Source: Xenopus tropicalis (Eukaryota; Chordata; Amphibia; Anura; Pipidae). Taken from it: a stretch of 64,000 nt of DNA. Below the pieces are notes generated by a model. That model saw nothing but the letters and a program-made list of their open reading frames with translations, was not told the origin of the DNA and did no database searches. Of this stretch, positions 1 to 63,900 are shown piece after piece; the first letter of the stretch is position 1; each line of letters opens with the position of its first letter. Location of the stretch: positions 53,271,358-53,335,357 of the forward strand of contig NC_030683.2 of NCBI RefSeq assembly GCF_000004195.4, written 5' to 3'. The position numbers and the translations under genes are program-made.

Positions 1-955
1 ATTTGCAAGTTCCCCTGAATAAAACGATACCCCATATGTATGGGTGCACATAAAGACGTGGCCACCAAATGCCCCCAAACAGGGGCAATGCATAAGGGCA
101 ATTTCAGTTGAAATTTTGGGGGCTGCGCTCTATGTGCACTACCTGCAGTTTTTCAGTGTTAACCCCCCCTACCTGTGGAATAACCCCCACAATCTATATA
201 TTTACGAAAAGTGCACACCTTCAGCTATTCAGAGACGCCACTCTTCTCTTTCTTCATGGAAAATTGCGGCCGTAGTCCCTTGCAGAAGTCAGCGCTTTGG
301 TCAGAAATCAAGGAAAAACCAGATACAAACCTAGATTTTGGTCAGAAATCAAGGAAAAACCAGATAAAAAACCTAGATTTCTCCCCAAAATCTCCATGGC
401 AACTACCAAAAACTTACTAAACCTCAATTTGCAAGTTCCCCTGAATAAAACGATACCCCATATGTATGGGTGCACATAAAGACGTGGCCACCAAATGCCC
501 CCAAACAGGGGCAATGCATAAGGGCAATTTCAGTTGAAATTTTGGGGGCTGCGCTCTATGTGCACTACCTGCAGTTTTTCAGTGTTAACCCCCCCTACCT
601 GTGAAATAACCCCCACAATCTATATATTTACGAAAAGTGCACACCTTCAGCTATTCAGAGACGCCACTCTTCTCTTTCTACATGGAAAATTGTGGCCGCA
701 GTCCCTTGCAGAAGTCAGCGCTTTGGTCAGAAATCAAGGAAAAACCAGATACAAACCTAGATTTTGGTCAGAAATCAAGGAAAAACCAGATAAAAAACCT
801 AGATTTCTCCCCAAAATCTCCATGGCAACTACCAAAAACTTACTAACCATCAATCTGCAAGTTCCCCTGAATAAAACGATACCTATGTCTGGTTGCACAT
901 AAGTACATGGCCGCCAAACCTGAAAATGCATAATATTGGGGCTGCACTCTATGCA
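1..955. repeat. 426-bp tandem array, runs off the left edge
   Basis: The segment beginning ATTTGCAAGTTCCCCTGAAT at position 1 recurs at 427 and, more diverged, at about 853, giving a constant 426-bp period. The first two units are nearly identical. The third is internally deleted and fades out near 955. Each unit contains its own 41-bp direct duplication (starting at 298 and 339, and again one unit later). Short reading frames of 60-122 codons recur in each unit but look like no known protein, so I treat them as non-coding. The array may continue left of the window. I do not recognise the family. Confidence 0.85.
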
Positions 956-969
956 CCCCTTTTTTTTTG

Positions 970-1210
970 CCTGCACCCGAATGAATGGGATACGCTCGGG
1001 TGCAGGCACATGTAGCCGATATACGCATGAAAACGCGTGAGAATGCAAAGTCTCGCGTTTTCATGCGTATATCGGCTACACGTGCCTGCACCCGAGCGTA
1101 TCCCATTCATTCGGGTGCAGGAACAAGTAGCAGGCGTAGGGCTGAATTTTCGGCAAGCGTTTTTCCACTTGCTGAAAAATATCAGCCCTACGCCTCGTGT
1201 GGCATCAGCC
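970..1210. mobile_element. Foldback MITE, partial copy (GGCTGATGCC family)
   Basis: The right end is GGCATCAGCC followed by TAA. Inside are inverted arms that read GCATGAAAACGCG one way and CGCGTTTTCATGC the other, with CTGCACCCGA-type stems further out. The same family recurs at 35256-35552 and 63664-63869. The left terminal repeat is missing here; the element abuts a T-run at about 961. Three-base TWA flanks at the other copies suggest the PIF/Harbinger superfamily, which is an inference. Confidence 0.7.
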
Positions 1211-1890
1211 TAACCCTTGGCAATAGAAACTACCAGAACAATCTTAGCACCTCTGGACCTTTCTAGAACAACTGAAATCAAATGGAATAAAACCACTAAA
1301 AGCAATCAAAGAACAATAGTTGCAATGAAATCGGTAAGAGCCCTGGATCCACCAATGTCACTGCAAAAGCAACCTTTTTGGGGGCACTAAACACACAATA
1401 AAGAACAATGCAAAGATAAAACACCATAAAATCAGTAAAATCCAATAAAACCACCTAAACCAACAGAAGAACAATAATTGCAATGAAATCGGTGGTCAGA
1501 GCCCTGGATCCACCAACGTCACTGCAAATTCAGCACGAAATAGCAATAAAAAAAGTTACAGTGCAATAGAATAATTCAAAAACAGAAATCAATTATGAAA
1601 ATGCCAAAAAAACACTAAAATGCAACCAAATAAATCAGATAATTATAGAGCAAGATCAGAAATAAAGTTTTAGTAAAAAAAAAAGACTGTCAAAGAAAGC
1701 AAAGAAAGAAAGAAAAGAAAAGAAAGAAAGAAAAAAAAAAAAAAGTGTAAGTGTAAGTGTGTGTGTAAGTGTCTGTGTGTGCTTGGGAAAGTTGTAAATA
1801 AGTGTGTATGTGTACAAAAGTGTAATAATGACAAAGATAGAAGAAAAAATGCAAAAAAAATAAAATAAAAATTTTTTTAGACAGTTGAGA
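1211..1890. repeat. AT-rich repeat-derived stretch with 158-bp tandem duplication
   Basis: A segment containing TGCAATGAAATCGGT and AGCCCTGGATCCACCAA occurs at 1321 and again at 1479, so about 158 bp is tandemly duplicated. It is followed by an A/G-rich tract (1670-1745) and a TG-rich tract (1745-1800). No gene is seen. It probably belongs to the same larger element as the GC-rich module to its right. Confidence 0.6.
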
Positions 1891-1938
1891 TAGAAATAAG
1901 CAAAATAAACAGTGGTAGAGAGTTGTAGTTCAGCTTAC

Positions 1939-2125
1939 CCAAGGCAGGCAGACGATCAGGGGCGATCAGGGGCGATCAATCCAGCAGGAAGGCAGCAGGG
2001 GAGCTCCATCTTGTCCGAAGTGCGCAGCAGGAGTGAGGGAGCCGACAGTAGGCGGCGCTATTTAAAGGGACAGCAGTGGACACGTCATCAACGCGTGTCC
2101 ACTGCTGTCATTGGCTGGCGACGCG
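1939..2125 (-). promoter_or_regulatory. Promoter-like module with donor-bounded leader, probably of a repeat
   Basis: Read on the minus strand, a CCAAT box (2110-2114) is followed by a CRE-like TGACGTG (2081-2087) and a TATA-like TTTAAATA (2059-2066). Then comes an ATG with A at -3 and G at +4 (2007-2009), which opens an 18-codon frame including the stop, and finally a good splice donor GG|GTAAGC at 1938/1939. Inverted 14-bp arms (2071-2084, 2093-2106) surround part of it. The order and spacing resemble a core promoter plus first exon. The stretch is more GC-rich than its surroundings. Because repeats lie on both sides, a transposable-element promoter is more likely than a host gene. Function is inferred only. 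Confidence 0.35.
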
Positions 2126-2185
2126 ATCGGTGCGGCTGGGGGACCCGATCGTGAGTATGTTCTTCATTGCTCGTTGCCTAGGGGG

Positions 2186-2305
2186 ATCTGAGGGGTTTAC
2201 AAGCGCTGCGCTGCTTTAAAAGCGAGTAGATTCTACGTCCCATGGCACTTTGGTCCCTTGGTACCTAGGACGTAGAATCTACGTCCCTTGGCACTTAAAG
2301 GGTTA
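2186..2305. repeat. Palindromic repeat end
   Basis: The 13-bp arms AGATTCTACGTCC (2228-2240) and GGACGTAGAATCT (2268-2280) are perfectly inverted. A direct repeat of the CTACGTCCC..TGGCACTT motif follows up to 2296. This looks like the terminus of a transposable element, perhaps the one containing 1211-2125. I do not recognise the family. Confidence 0.55.
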
Positions 2306-2459
2306 ATACGTAAAATTATGAGTGACGTAAGGTAATGTGATGTCATTGGATTTTTCTTCATTACAGAGGGGATAGCTGAGAGCAGTGGTGGAGAATATAG
2401 TTTAGGGTTAGGCCATCTGAGCAGTATTGATCAAAATGTATTGTTCTATATAGATTTAA

Positions 2460-2960
2460 ATGCATAGCCAAGCTTCTTCATATTACAGCAATGCTGCCTT
2501 GTTGTGTTTGTAAATATTTGGTAGGTTAGCGCTTCCTAAAGTTTTAGGTTTTTTTAACTTGACTGTGCAAATTCTGAGGAGTTTGTTCTGCCAAATACAG
2601 TTGTGGAATATGTTATTCAGGTGTTTTAAGTCACTTGGTCTGATACAATAGTAGTACAGGTACGAGGTGTGCGGTTGAAATGTATCTTTAGCGCCATATA
2701 TTCCCAATGATCACCCTCCCATGACTGGATTCGGTATATCAAGATTACCGCTTTATGAAGAGCTGCAATCCGCTCAGGTGTTCTGTATAAACTTTGCCAG
2801 CGGAGTTTTCCAGATCTGGATGCGAGAATAAGGTGCGCTTTAGCTTTGTGGCTGCAGGGGGTTACCCAACAGATGGTACTTTGCCCTCCACCTTTAGGGT
2901 ATCCTTGTATAAGACCCAATTAGCCTGGATAATTTTAGACTGGTATGTTTGATGGCTTCA
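2460..2960 (-). pseudogene. Decayed LINE (L1-type) ORF2 fragment
   Basis: Two short minus-strand frames (2626-2919 and 2483-2707) carry stretches such as HNCIWQNKLLRICTVKL and GSANLPNIYKHNKAALL. These resemble the FIW.GKKPR...GG..LP....YY.A.L region downstream of the reverse transcriptase in L1-type ORF2, which is intact in the LINE at 13.9-16.6 kb. The frame is broken and neither end of the element is seen. The match is by eye and weak, so this is only a probable relic. Confidence 0.4.
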
Positions 2961-3890
2961 GATTAGGTCTTGGCTACAGAACTATGTTAAAATTCTGCCA
3001 TCTTGTGGGTCTGCCCCATGGAAGTTCCCCTAATGAGGCTTTTTACACTTAACGCTATTCTATAGTTTAACAATTAAAATATGTTGTACCCATGCTAATG
3101 AATTCCCTATACTGCTACTGAGAGAGGGGGGATTGGATGAAGCAATGAAGAGCTAAGGACAGCGGGAAGAGTTACACTGAGTTTTACTCCATTTTAAAAA
3201 TGTTCTTAAAATATGACTTTTCTGTTTTTGTTTTTTTTGGAACTATATATTTTATTTTAAAAAAATAAACAGGTTAAGACATTATACAGTCATTGTAGTG
3301 GTACATTGTAGTGGTATTCTGTTTTTGTTTTAACATCATATTCACAAGTGTCTCTAAAATGCCTTTCTTTTACCAAAACATGAAAGGTGGCAGTTGAGTT
3401 GGAATTTAGGCAGATTTCCTCCACTTTCAAGAATTCCCTCCCTCCATAAGTTGTTTGAAGTGATCCCACTTCCACAGACATGGTGTTTGTATACGGATTC
3501 TCTTTTTTATGGAACTTGAACATTTCTCGCTTAAGTGTGGCCTAGTTTTTAGTTGGAAGAAGGTGAGCTGTACTGGGAAGCATATTATATTTATCAAAAT
3601 TTTAATTTTAGAGTTTTTAAAAAGTCATAGGACTTTGCTAAAGAAACATTTTTTAAAATATAATCACTTAATAAAAATCAATTGTTTAAATTGTATTTCT
3701 AGTTATTATTGCCCCTTACTAGATGAGGCTTAGGTGGGCATATCTGGAGAAGATCCGCTCATTTGGCGTCGTAAGTGAAAGGAAGGCTGTACTATTGTGT
3801 ATGCCTGTGAAGATCTGTCGCAATAAAAGTTAAAACATTTGGTTTAATTCAAAAGTGTATGCCCCGCGATTAAACTCCTCTAGTGGTAGT
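2961..3890. other. Intergenic stretch, nothing recognised
   Basis: AT-rich DNA downstream of zmiz1 with scattered T- and A-runs. At 3748-3773 a short segment resembles the right end of the MITE at 44404-44747 (GAAGATCCGCTCA shared). No reading frame here looks like a protein. Confidence 0.5.
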
Positions 3891-3891
3891 A

Positions 3892-4082
3892 ACTAATCTT
3901 CTCGAATGCTTCCATCCAGAGAATGTAAATCGCTGGTAGGAAAACATATGCGCTGCTTCAGCTTTCCAAAGGTGTTCCTCGCAAGCCAACTTCCAGCGAC
4001 TTTGGAAAGCTAAAGCGACGCATATGTTTTCCTACCGGCTATTTATATTATAACAAGTAGGAAAGCATTCGGAGAAAATTAG
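3892..4082. repeat. Foldback (inverted) repeat
   Basis: GTAGGAAAACATATGCG (3935-3951) is answered by CGCATATGTTTTCCTAC (4019-4035). The pairing continues inward through the AGCTTTCCAAAG / CTTTGGAAAGCT motif. It continues outward, less perfectly, to CGAATGCTTCC near 3904 and GGAAAGCATTCGG near 4062. The structure is that of a non-autonomous palindromic DNA element. The family is unknown. Confidence 0.7.
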
Positions 4083-4240
4083 ACGCTGGATTTAAAGTTT
4101 GTTTTTGCATTTTTGGTTTGGGATGGTGGCTGTAACCAAGTGTTGGGTTCCACAGTGATCACTGGAGCTCAGTTTACTTGACTGCCGTATAATATGATAC
4201 TGGCTAGTCTGTATTACACAACACAGTGGATGTTGTAGGC

Positions 4241-4547
4241 CAGAGATCCCCAACCTTTTATATCCGTGAGCCACATTTAAATGGAAAAAGTGTTGGGGAG
4301 CAACACAAGCATGAAAAAGTTTCTGGGGGGAGCCAATATGAGCTATAATTGGCTACTTAATAGCCCCTATGTGGACTGGCAGCCTACAGGAGGTTCTGTT
4401 TGGCATTATACCTGGTTTTTATGCAACCAAAACTTGCCTCCAAGCCAGGAATTCAAAAATGAGCACCTGCTTTGTGGCCACTGGGAGCAACATCCAAGGG
4501 GTTGGGGAGCAACATGTTGCTCACGAACCACTGGTTGGGGATCACTG
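4241..4547. mobile_element. hAT-type MITE with 8-bp target duplication
   Basis: The terminal inverted repeats are CAGAGATCCCCAACC and GGTTGGGGATCACTG. The flanking octamers TTGTAGGC (4233-4240) and TTGTAGAC (4548-4555) differ at one base. Eight-base duplications and CAG.G..CCCAA termini are hallmarks of hAT transposons. It has no transposase frame and is about 307 bp, so it is non-autonomous. A truncated relative lies at 18993-19153. Confidence 0.85.
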
Positions 4548-4555
4548 TTGTAGAC

Positions 4556-4960
4556 AAACGTTCTGCCACAAAACAGTCCAGCAAGCAGAAATGCCTCATA
4601 CTGTAATTACAGATTTGGGATGGAATAAGAAATGTGTGACAATATAATTTCCCTGTAGGAGAACTGTTCAGACACAAAACATAAGCGACCATTTTTAGGA
4701 ATGATTGTGTAGCCTGTAATGGCATGCTGGGGTTTAGCAAAACAGCAATGGAAGTGCCAACAGTTCCGCAGTTAGGGATTTTTCCATTCAGCTAGGGGAA
4801 GTAGGGGAACATGAACACACTGGTACTCTCTGCCCACATATAAAAAAAAAAATTAGGCGGCAAATCTTTTATTCATGCCCCTGACTTCCGTTCCCCATAA
4901 CTGCGCAAATCTTATACAACACATACGTTTTTTTTCTTTTTAAATGAGAAAACAATGTAT
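4556..4960. other. Region just downstream of zmiz1, nothing recognised
   Basis: No repeat or gene is recognised. A stretch that reads GT-rich on the minus strand (about 4910-4926) lies where a cleavage downstream element would be expected if the polyadenylation signal at 4983-4988 is used. Confidence 0.4.
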
Positions 4961-4982
4961 AGAGGTTTCATTTGAGTACATA

Positions 4983-4988
4983 TTTATT
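4983..4988 (-). promoter_or_regulatory. zmiz1: Candidate polyadenylation signal AATAAA (distal)
   Basis: TTTATT on the plus strand reads AATAAA on the gene strand. Further AATAAA hexamers lie at 5068-5073 and 5191-5196. A GT-rich stretch follows about 60-75 bases downstream. Any of the three could end the zmiz1 transcript; transcript data would decide. Confidence 0.4.
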
Positions 4989-5684
4989 TGATAAATATAA
5001 GGTGGACACAACTAACTACATACAGTTTTTCAAGACTAAAAAGCACAATTACTTTATCTCTTAACATTTTATTACCTTCACTGCTAGAAAGATAAAGCGT
5101 GCTCTTTCTGGCAGTAAAGGAGTTACAAATATGAATGATTAAATTGTACATACAATGTACAGACAAAATACAGTGGCCCTTTTTGCATGTTTTATTACAG
5201 ATTGTACCATTGGAGCTCTCATTTGAATTTTGTCATTTCCCCACCTAATTATATCAAAACTTGTACAAAGAGAATTTGGTTACAATCCTTTTATGTTTTT
5301 CCCCCATAATCCACTTTTTTCTTCATTGTGTGTTTTAATTTTTTTTTTCATTTTTTGTAGCACCTTAAAAATGACACAGGACTAATGCAAGTCAGCTAAA
5401 ATATTACATATACATAAAACAGAACAAAAACAAAAAAATAGTTTTTTTTCACAAAGGGTCAAAGTATTTTACAGGAGTGGAAACAATGCTGTGATTTCAC
5501 AAAATGCACCCGAGCCCATCATATTCCCAAGCCTGCCCTCCCCCCTGAATATAACTTGGTTTCCATGCTGTATGGAAACACTTTTTTTTTTCTCTGTTTT
5601 TTAAACCACCTTTTTTGGAAAAAAAAAACACATTCCCAGGAAAATGAATGTGTCTGTGTTTTATGTCTCTACTTGTCATATACA

Positions 5685-5692
5685 TATTTACA
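5685..5692 (-). promoter_or_regulatory. zmiz1: Pumilio-type element TGTAAATA
   Basis: TATTTACA on the plus strand reads TGTAAATA in the 3'UTR, matching the PUF-protein consensus TGTANATA. This is the most distal of three. Confidence 0.4.
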
Positions 5693-7823
5693 AAGGATGT
5701 ATTAAGTACTTTAACCCATTCTAGCACTGAAAGGGTTAAACATTAGCTGGCAATGCTTTAATATTTTAACCTTCTTTATAGTGGAAGGGGTAAGGGGTAT
5801 GCAGTTAGAAATGTCTTTGACACCTTCCTTTTCTGCCCAGTCAACTTCCTGTGCACACACCAAAAAAAAAACCTCTCTGGTGGTGAAAGGGTTAGACTCC
5901 ACTTTTCGGGTTTCAGTCCTTTTGAATTTTTTGTGGGGAAGCACAAAGAATAATAATTAAAAAATTGTACCGAAAATGAACATTGACATAAAACAAACAA
6001 AAAAACCCATACAAGTTCTTTGCCTTGCAGACTCATTTTACAGACTGGTTCCAATAGCTGAGGATTTGAAAAACCAAGTCTAAACTGGATTTTTTGGGAC
6101 AAATGTAAATTAAAAATTCCTGGTATGAAACTAAGGTCCTCCATGTAGGATTTAAGGCACATGGGATGTTTTCTGACCTTTTGTCCCTTTTGACCTTTTA
6201 ACTTAGGGAAAAAAACCAATACAAGACATGAGAAACTGCCTCTGAGAAATGTGTATTGGTCACTTTGGTTATGGGGCCACATGTCATCTCAAAACAATCT
6301 CCTGAAGGGAATATCAAGCTTCTCTAAGAGGCAATCCTTGGTATTTTGGTTTGTGTTTTTCCCTGGGAAAATTCAGAGAGAAAACATGCCAGGAAAGTCC
6401 CTGTGTGCCATTACCCCATTTCTTAACCTTGGGTCTCCCAGATGAAGCTGGGTTACAACTTCCCGCATACTTCAGCATCTAATAAAGCGTCCAGCTTGCT
6501 AGGGCCTGCAGTCTAACAACATTAGTGAACCCAAAGTTAAGAAACCCGACTGTAAAAGTTTTTAAAAACACAATGAAGAGGAAGCACTGAGCTAAATAAA
6601 ATGTAAATGCAGTAAAAAGGTGTATTATGGGCATGATCATCTGGGCACAACCACCTAATCTTCTCTATTAGTGATCGAATGGCACCAGCTACTGTGGAAC
6701 TACACCATATTTGCACCCCATCTGCCTAGGGGGCTGTAGCTCTGCGAAGGTGCATTGGCTGAAGGTTGTCTTTACCTGTAATAAACACATACAGATACAA
6801 TTTCAGCTCGGTGTCTGCAGAGAGCAAAAGATATGTATCAGCACTATTTGTCCTCTCAGAAAATATTCACATTTTGAAAACTCCAAGAATAGTGTTTCAA
6901 TGAATAAAATACAATTTATCACAGCTAAATACAAAAGGTGCAACAAAAGAAAAAAAAAGCTTATCAGACTACATGGGTCTAGGTAAGTGCGCCAGAGAGG
7001 ACTTCATGGGTTTTCAAGCTTTGGAGTCAAGAGAAAGAAATATTCGTTTTCGTTGCCAAACCTGCTGCACTCCAGTTGTTGCAGACTGCAAAGAATATTG
7101 GGAAATGTAGTCCACAAAAGATGGAACGCTACAGCTTTGACATTGCTGCTGAACATTCTTTTATTTCTGCATTATTCTCTCCAATGGTTTTAAAAAAGTG
7201 CCTTCTTTCACTAGAGACTGGTCAGTCAGAGGCAAAGTGTGGGACTTATCTTGACTTAACTCATCCAGGGCCTCAGTTTTTCAGATACAGTCAAATGATA
7301 TTCTTCATTCTCCTAACAAACAGAATCTACAAACCAAAACTGGTTTGTAGATTCTTAAGCAGGACATAATGAAATCAGAAGTGTTAGTGTATTACCAATA
7401 CTTGGCTCTATTAAAATGGAGGTGGTCAGGAGCTCTTAATGAGAGAAAGTAAAGACTACAGAATATCATATGTGCTTCCTTGCTGTTGCACTGTGTGTGT
7501 GTCGGACTTTGGAAAGTCTGCATTCATCACACGGGCACCTTATGAACCCCCTTCTGGAACTAAGGAACACATCCTTCAAATTACAGCTGCCAAAAGGCAG
7601 GCCCATAAGGTTTCTCTAGACGACCTGTGCAATGCCTATAAATACCATGTTCTTTTTATTTCAATGGGTTAAAGATCACCAGCATATGAAAACTTGGACA
7701 TTATTCTTTCAGTGAAAATGTACATTTGAAAGAGGATACTATATTCATATACAAAATGGAGAAGGAGGGCATAATATTATAAATATGTTGTATGTGCATA
7801 CTTGAAAAAATATCATGTGATGC

Positions 7824-7831
7824 TATTTACA
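7824..7831 (-). promoter_or_regulatory. zmiz1: Pumilio-type element TGTAAATA
   Basis: An exact TGTAAATA on the gene strand inside the presumed 3'UTR. It lies about 470 bases downstream, in transcript direction, of the element at 8297-8304. Confidence 0.4.
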
Positions 7832-8296
7832 AGCTTACATTTTCATTACTGCAACAGAAATCTATAAATTAATGCTTTCTGACATTTTGGGTGGGGACAA
7901 GGAAAAAATGGTGCTACTGAATAAAAAAAAAAAACGTATTGTCCCTGTGTTGTGGAAAACATTTCATAGCTCTAAAAAGCGACAGTTTTGCTACTACTGT
8001 CAGTATCACCCAATCCATGCCCTTAATGGAAAGGAATCTTTTAGGAAAAAAAGGGGCAGGGACCCAATAATTAACCCCTTCACTCCCAAAGTAGCTGGAG
8101 ATGTACTACTGAGCAAATACAATGCAGGCACAACTGCAAGAACAAGTGAAAAAGGAGAAAGGTTGATTAAAAAAAATATATATCACATGTAGCAAACAAA
8201 ATTGGAGTAAAAACAAAAACCAACAGAGACAAATCTTTAAGACAACACACTAGATCATAAAATCAACAAACAGTTCTACAGTTTTTTTTTCAAACA

Positions 8297-8304
8297 TATT
8301 TACA
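8297..8304 (-). promoter_or_regulatory. zmiz1: Pumilio-type element TGTAAATA
   Basis: The third exact TGTAAATA on the gene strand in the presumed 3'UTR, set among long A/T runs. Confidence 0.4.
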
Positions 8305-10001
8305 ATAGTTTTTTTTTGTTTTTGTTTTGCTAAAATAATGAATTGCATACGAACAGCTCTGTGTGCTGCCATCTTATTAAAAGACATGGAAACAAAACAA
8401 AAAAAAATCATAATGAAATCACAAATAAAATGGGGAGATGCATTTATAAAAGAAAGCCTAGAAGTCTACATGACACATACCCCAAATAATGCTGGAAAAG
8501 TCAAATTCTTGCAAAGAGAGAAGAGCAGAAAAGTTTTGTTGTGGTTTTTCTTTTTTTTTTTTTCTTTTTTTTCCTTGTTTAAATAAAAAAAATACAAAAT
8601 ACAACTTTGGTGATAGAAAGAGGGAACAAAAAATAAAAAAATAGGTTTGGTGTGTCATTAACAGCTGTACAAGGAAAAAAAAACACACAGAAATCAAAAC
8701 AACCGAGTATCAGAAGGGCACAGTATGTTAAACCTGGCACACAGAGAAGGGAAGTTGCTTACAAGACAGCCATAAGATGTCTTTCTGTAAACCTTCTGTT
8801 GCTGAAGCATTCTGCAGAAGCCGCACTAACCCTTTTTGCTACCACAGTGCATTGCTGGACTCTGGTTGAGCAAAAGGGTTAAGAGCTAAAAATGTTAAAC
8901 AGACACAAAGTAAATAACATTGATTGGCACACATGCACTTCTGTACAAATTGAACAACAGTTTTACAGAAGCAAGCAGCATTAACACACCAGAAGCACAG
9001 AAACTGGGTCGGACATGCATTTAGACCCCCACACCCACACCTCTAGAAGTTACCTCAGTCATAGGGTGGCAGGGAAGGAAGATTGCACAAATAACACACA
9101 ATTTGACAGTTTTTTTGAGGGGTTTTGTAGTTAAAAATTATCACCAGGTGCTAAATCTAAAGGCCAGATATTGTGTAACAGTCTTGTTGGGAAAATAGAA
9201 TTAACTAACACAAAAAAAGTCTGTAAGCTGCCTTAAAAACCAACATGAATGCCCCTTGTTGCAGCCTAAAAAGTAGAGAAACGTAAAAAGGTTGAAGAAC
9301 GCTGTCCTTAGTGTGGGAGGTTCGGCTCTCCTATCCCTTAGTTCCTGTGGATTGTGTAAGTCTGTGCACTTGGGGAACTGCAGGGGCGTGGAGACGTCTG
9401 GCCAGAAACCTGGGAATTTTTTTTTTATATGCCACAATAAAAAGAGGGGGAAAAATCCCACATAACACGCAAAAAAGAAGCAAGGGGCCCCCCAGCATGG
9501 CTGTCTTCGGTTTGGTGCCTAATATCCTCAGGTGGTCACTGCTAGGGAGCTTTGTGCTTTGTGTGTGTTTATTAGTTTGTTCCATCTTTTCCCTATTTCC
9601 TGGATTAGTTCATCTTTTCCAGCTGGCATTAAGATGGTAGTGGTGTGGGAGGGGGACAAAGCAATATGCATTAGGAAGAGTCACCCTTATGTCTGTCAGT
9701 ATGCCCATAACAGACTCTCCTTGTCATGTTCCCTGGTGTGATAGCTTTTTCCTTAAGGTTTCCCACAGTATGAGAAAAACCAAGAAAGAGCACTTGTGAT
9801 GTCCATGGATAGCCTGAACCCACTGTAGTCCTTAGCAGCATCACTGAGAGTGCATCAGTTTGAGGCAAACATGCCCACAAGTGTGCAGTTAGCTATGTGG
9901 GTAAATGGGCAGTCAGAGGAAGATGGTAGAGATGCCATTGCTGTGCCCACATGTGTTGTCAGGCAGGCTACATTATGGAGGACAGAACTAAGTCACTAAT
10001 T

Positions 10002-63160
<53,159 letters not shown>

Positions 63161-63249
63161 CTAGACTAGAGTGGACACATGGAAGTCCAAAAGCCACATT
63201 TGGACAGCACTAAAATTGTATATAGTTATATTCTCCAGAAGAACGTCAA

Positions 63250-63345
63250 AAGATTTATTTTAATGGAATACGGTCAAAGGAAAACATGTTTTTTTCAAAA
63301 ACGCATCAGTTAATAGAGCTTCTCCAGCATATTCCTGCAAGCCCA
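63250..63345. repeat. Fragment of the T2-like element family
   Basis: GAATACGGTCAAAGGAAAAC followed by ATGTTTTTTTCAAAAACGCA resembles the left part of the 44906-45410 element. No terminal TTAA is seen. Confidence 0.45.
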
Positions 63346-63663
63346 ATTATCAGAAATACATTATATAGTACTTTCTATGGAACAAAACAGTGGGCGGTGT
63401 GCATAAAAGTTAAAAAGCAGAGGAAGCTTGTGCAATGGGCAAAAAAATCCTCTACTAGCCCCTAGTAATCGTTTACATTGGTAGCTTCACTACTCCTATA
63501 GATTTAATGCAATAGCACCAGTATACATATTGTTCCTTATGGGCTAAAAGTTCTTTAATTTTAAGTAAGTTAAAACAACTTTGTATGCTGTTATCATTAC
63601 AATTGAAGGTCCCTATTACATCCACACAGATAGGCAGAGCGTTTCTTATACTTTGCAATATAA

Positions 63664-63869
63664 GGCTGATGGCAGACAAGGCGTTGGGCGGATATTTTCG
63701 GCAAGCGGAAAAGTGCTTGCTGAAAATACTGCCCTACACCTCCTACATGTGCCTGCACCTGAATGAATGAGATACGCTCAGGTGCAGGCACATGTAGCCG
63801 AAATAAAAACACGTAACTTTGCATTCTCTCGTGTTTTATGCGTATTTCGGCTACATATGCCTGCACAAA
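63664..63869. mobile_element. Foldback MITE (GGCTGATGCC family), partial
   Basis: Starts GGCTGATGGCAGACAAGG after TAA (63661-63663). It contains the TTTTCGGCAAGCG hairpin and TGCACCTGAATGAATGAGAT / CTCAGGTGCAGG arms. The right end breaks off after CTACATATGCCTGCAC. Confidence 0.75.
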
Positions 63870-63900
63870 CAATTAGGGATGTTTAGAATGCAGCTCTTAA

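Larger units (their letters stand above)
4960..10001 (-). other. zmiz1: Probable zmiz1 3' untranslated region
   Basis: It starts directly after the TAA at 10002-10004. No gene-like frame and no obvious MITE is seen across about 5 kb. That is unusual in this repeat-dense window and suggests selection against insertions. Mammalian ZMIZ1 mRNAs also have a 3'UTR of several kilobases. Earlier AATAAA hexamers exist (for example near 7160 and 7640), so shorter isoforms are possible. The distal limit is set only by the signal cluster at 4983-5196. Poly-T and poly-A runs, three Pumilio-type elements and many T-rich stretches lie within it. Confidence 0.55.

Noticed and set aside
44..902. Reading frames of 60-122 codons inside the tandem units
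   Set aside because: They recur because the DNA unit recurs. Their composition is not protein-like, and several frames on both strands are open at once.
5776..6282. Minus-strand frame of 168 codons in the 3'UTR
   Set aside because: Phe/Leu/Ser-rich translation of T-rich DNA. No domain is recognised, and it lies downstream of the zmiz1 stop codon within the presumed 3'UTR.
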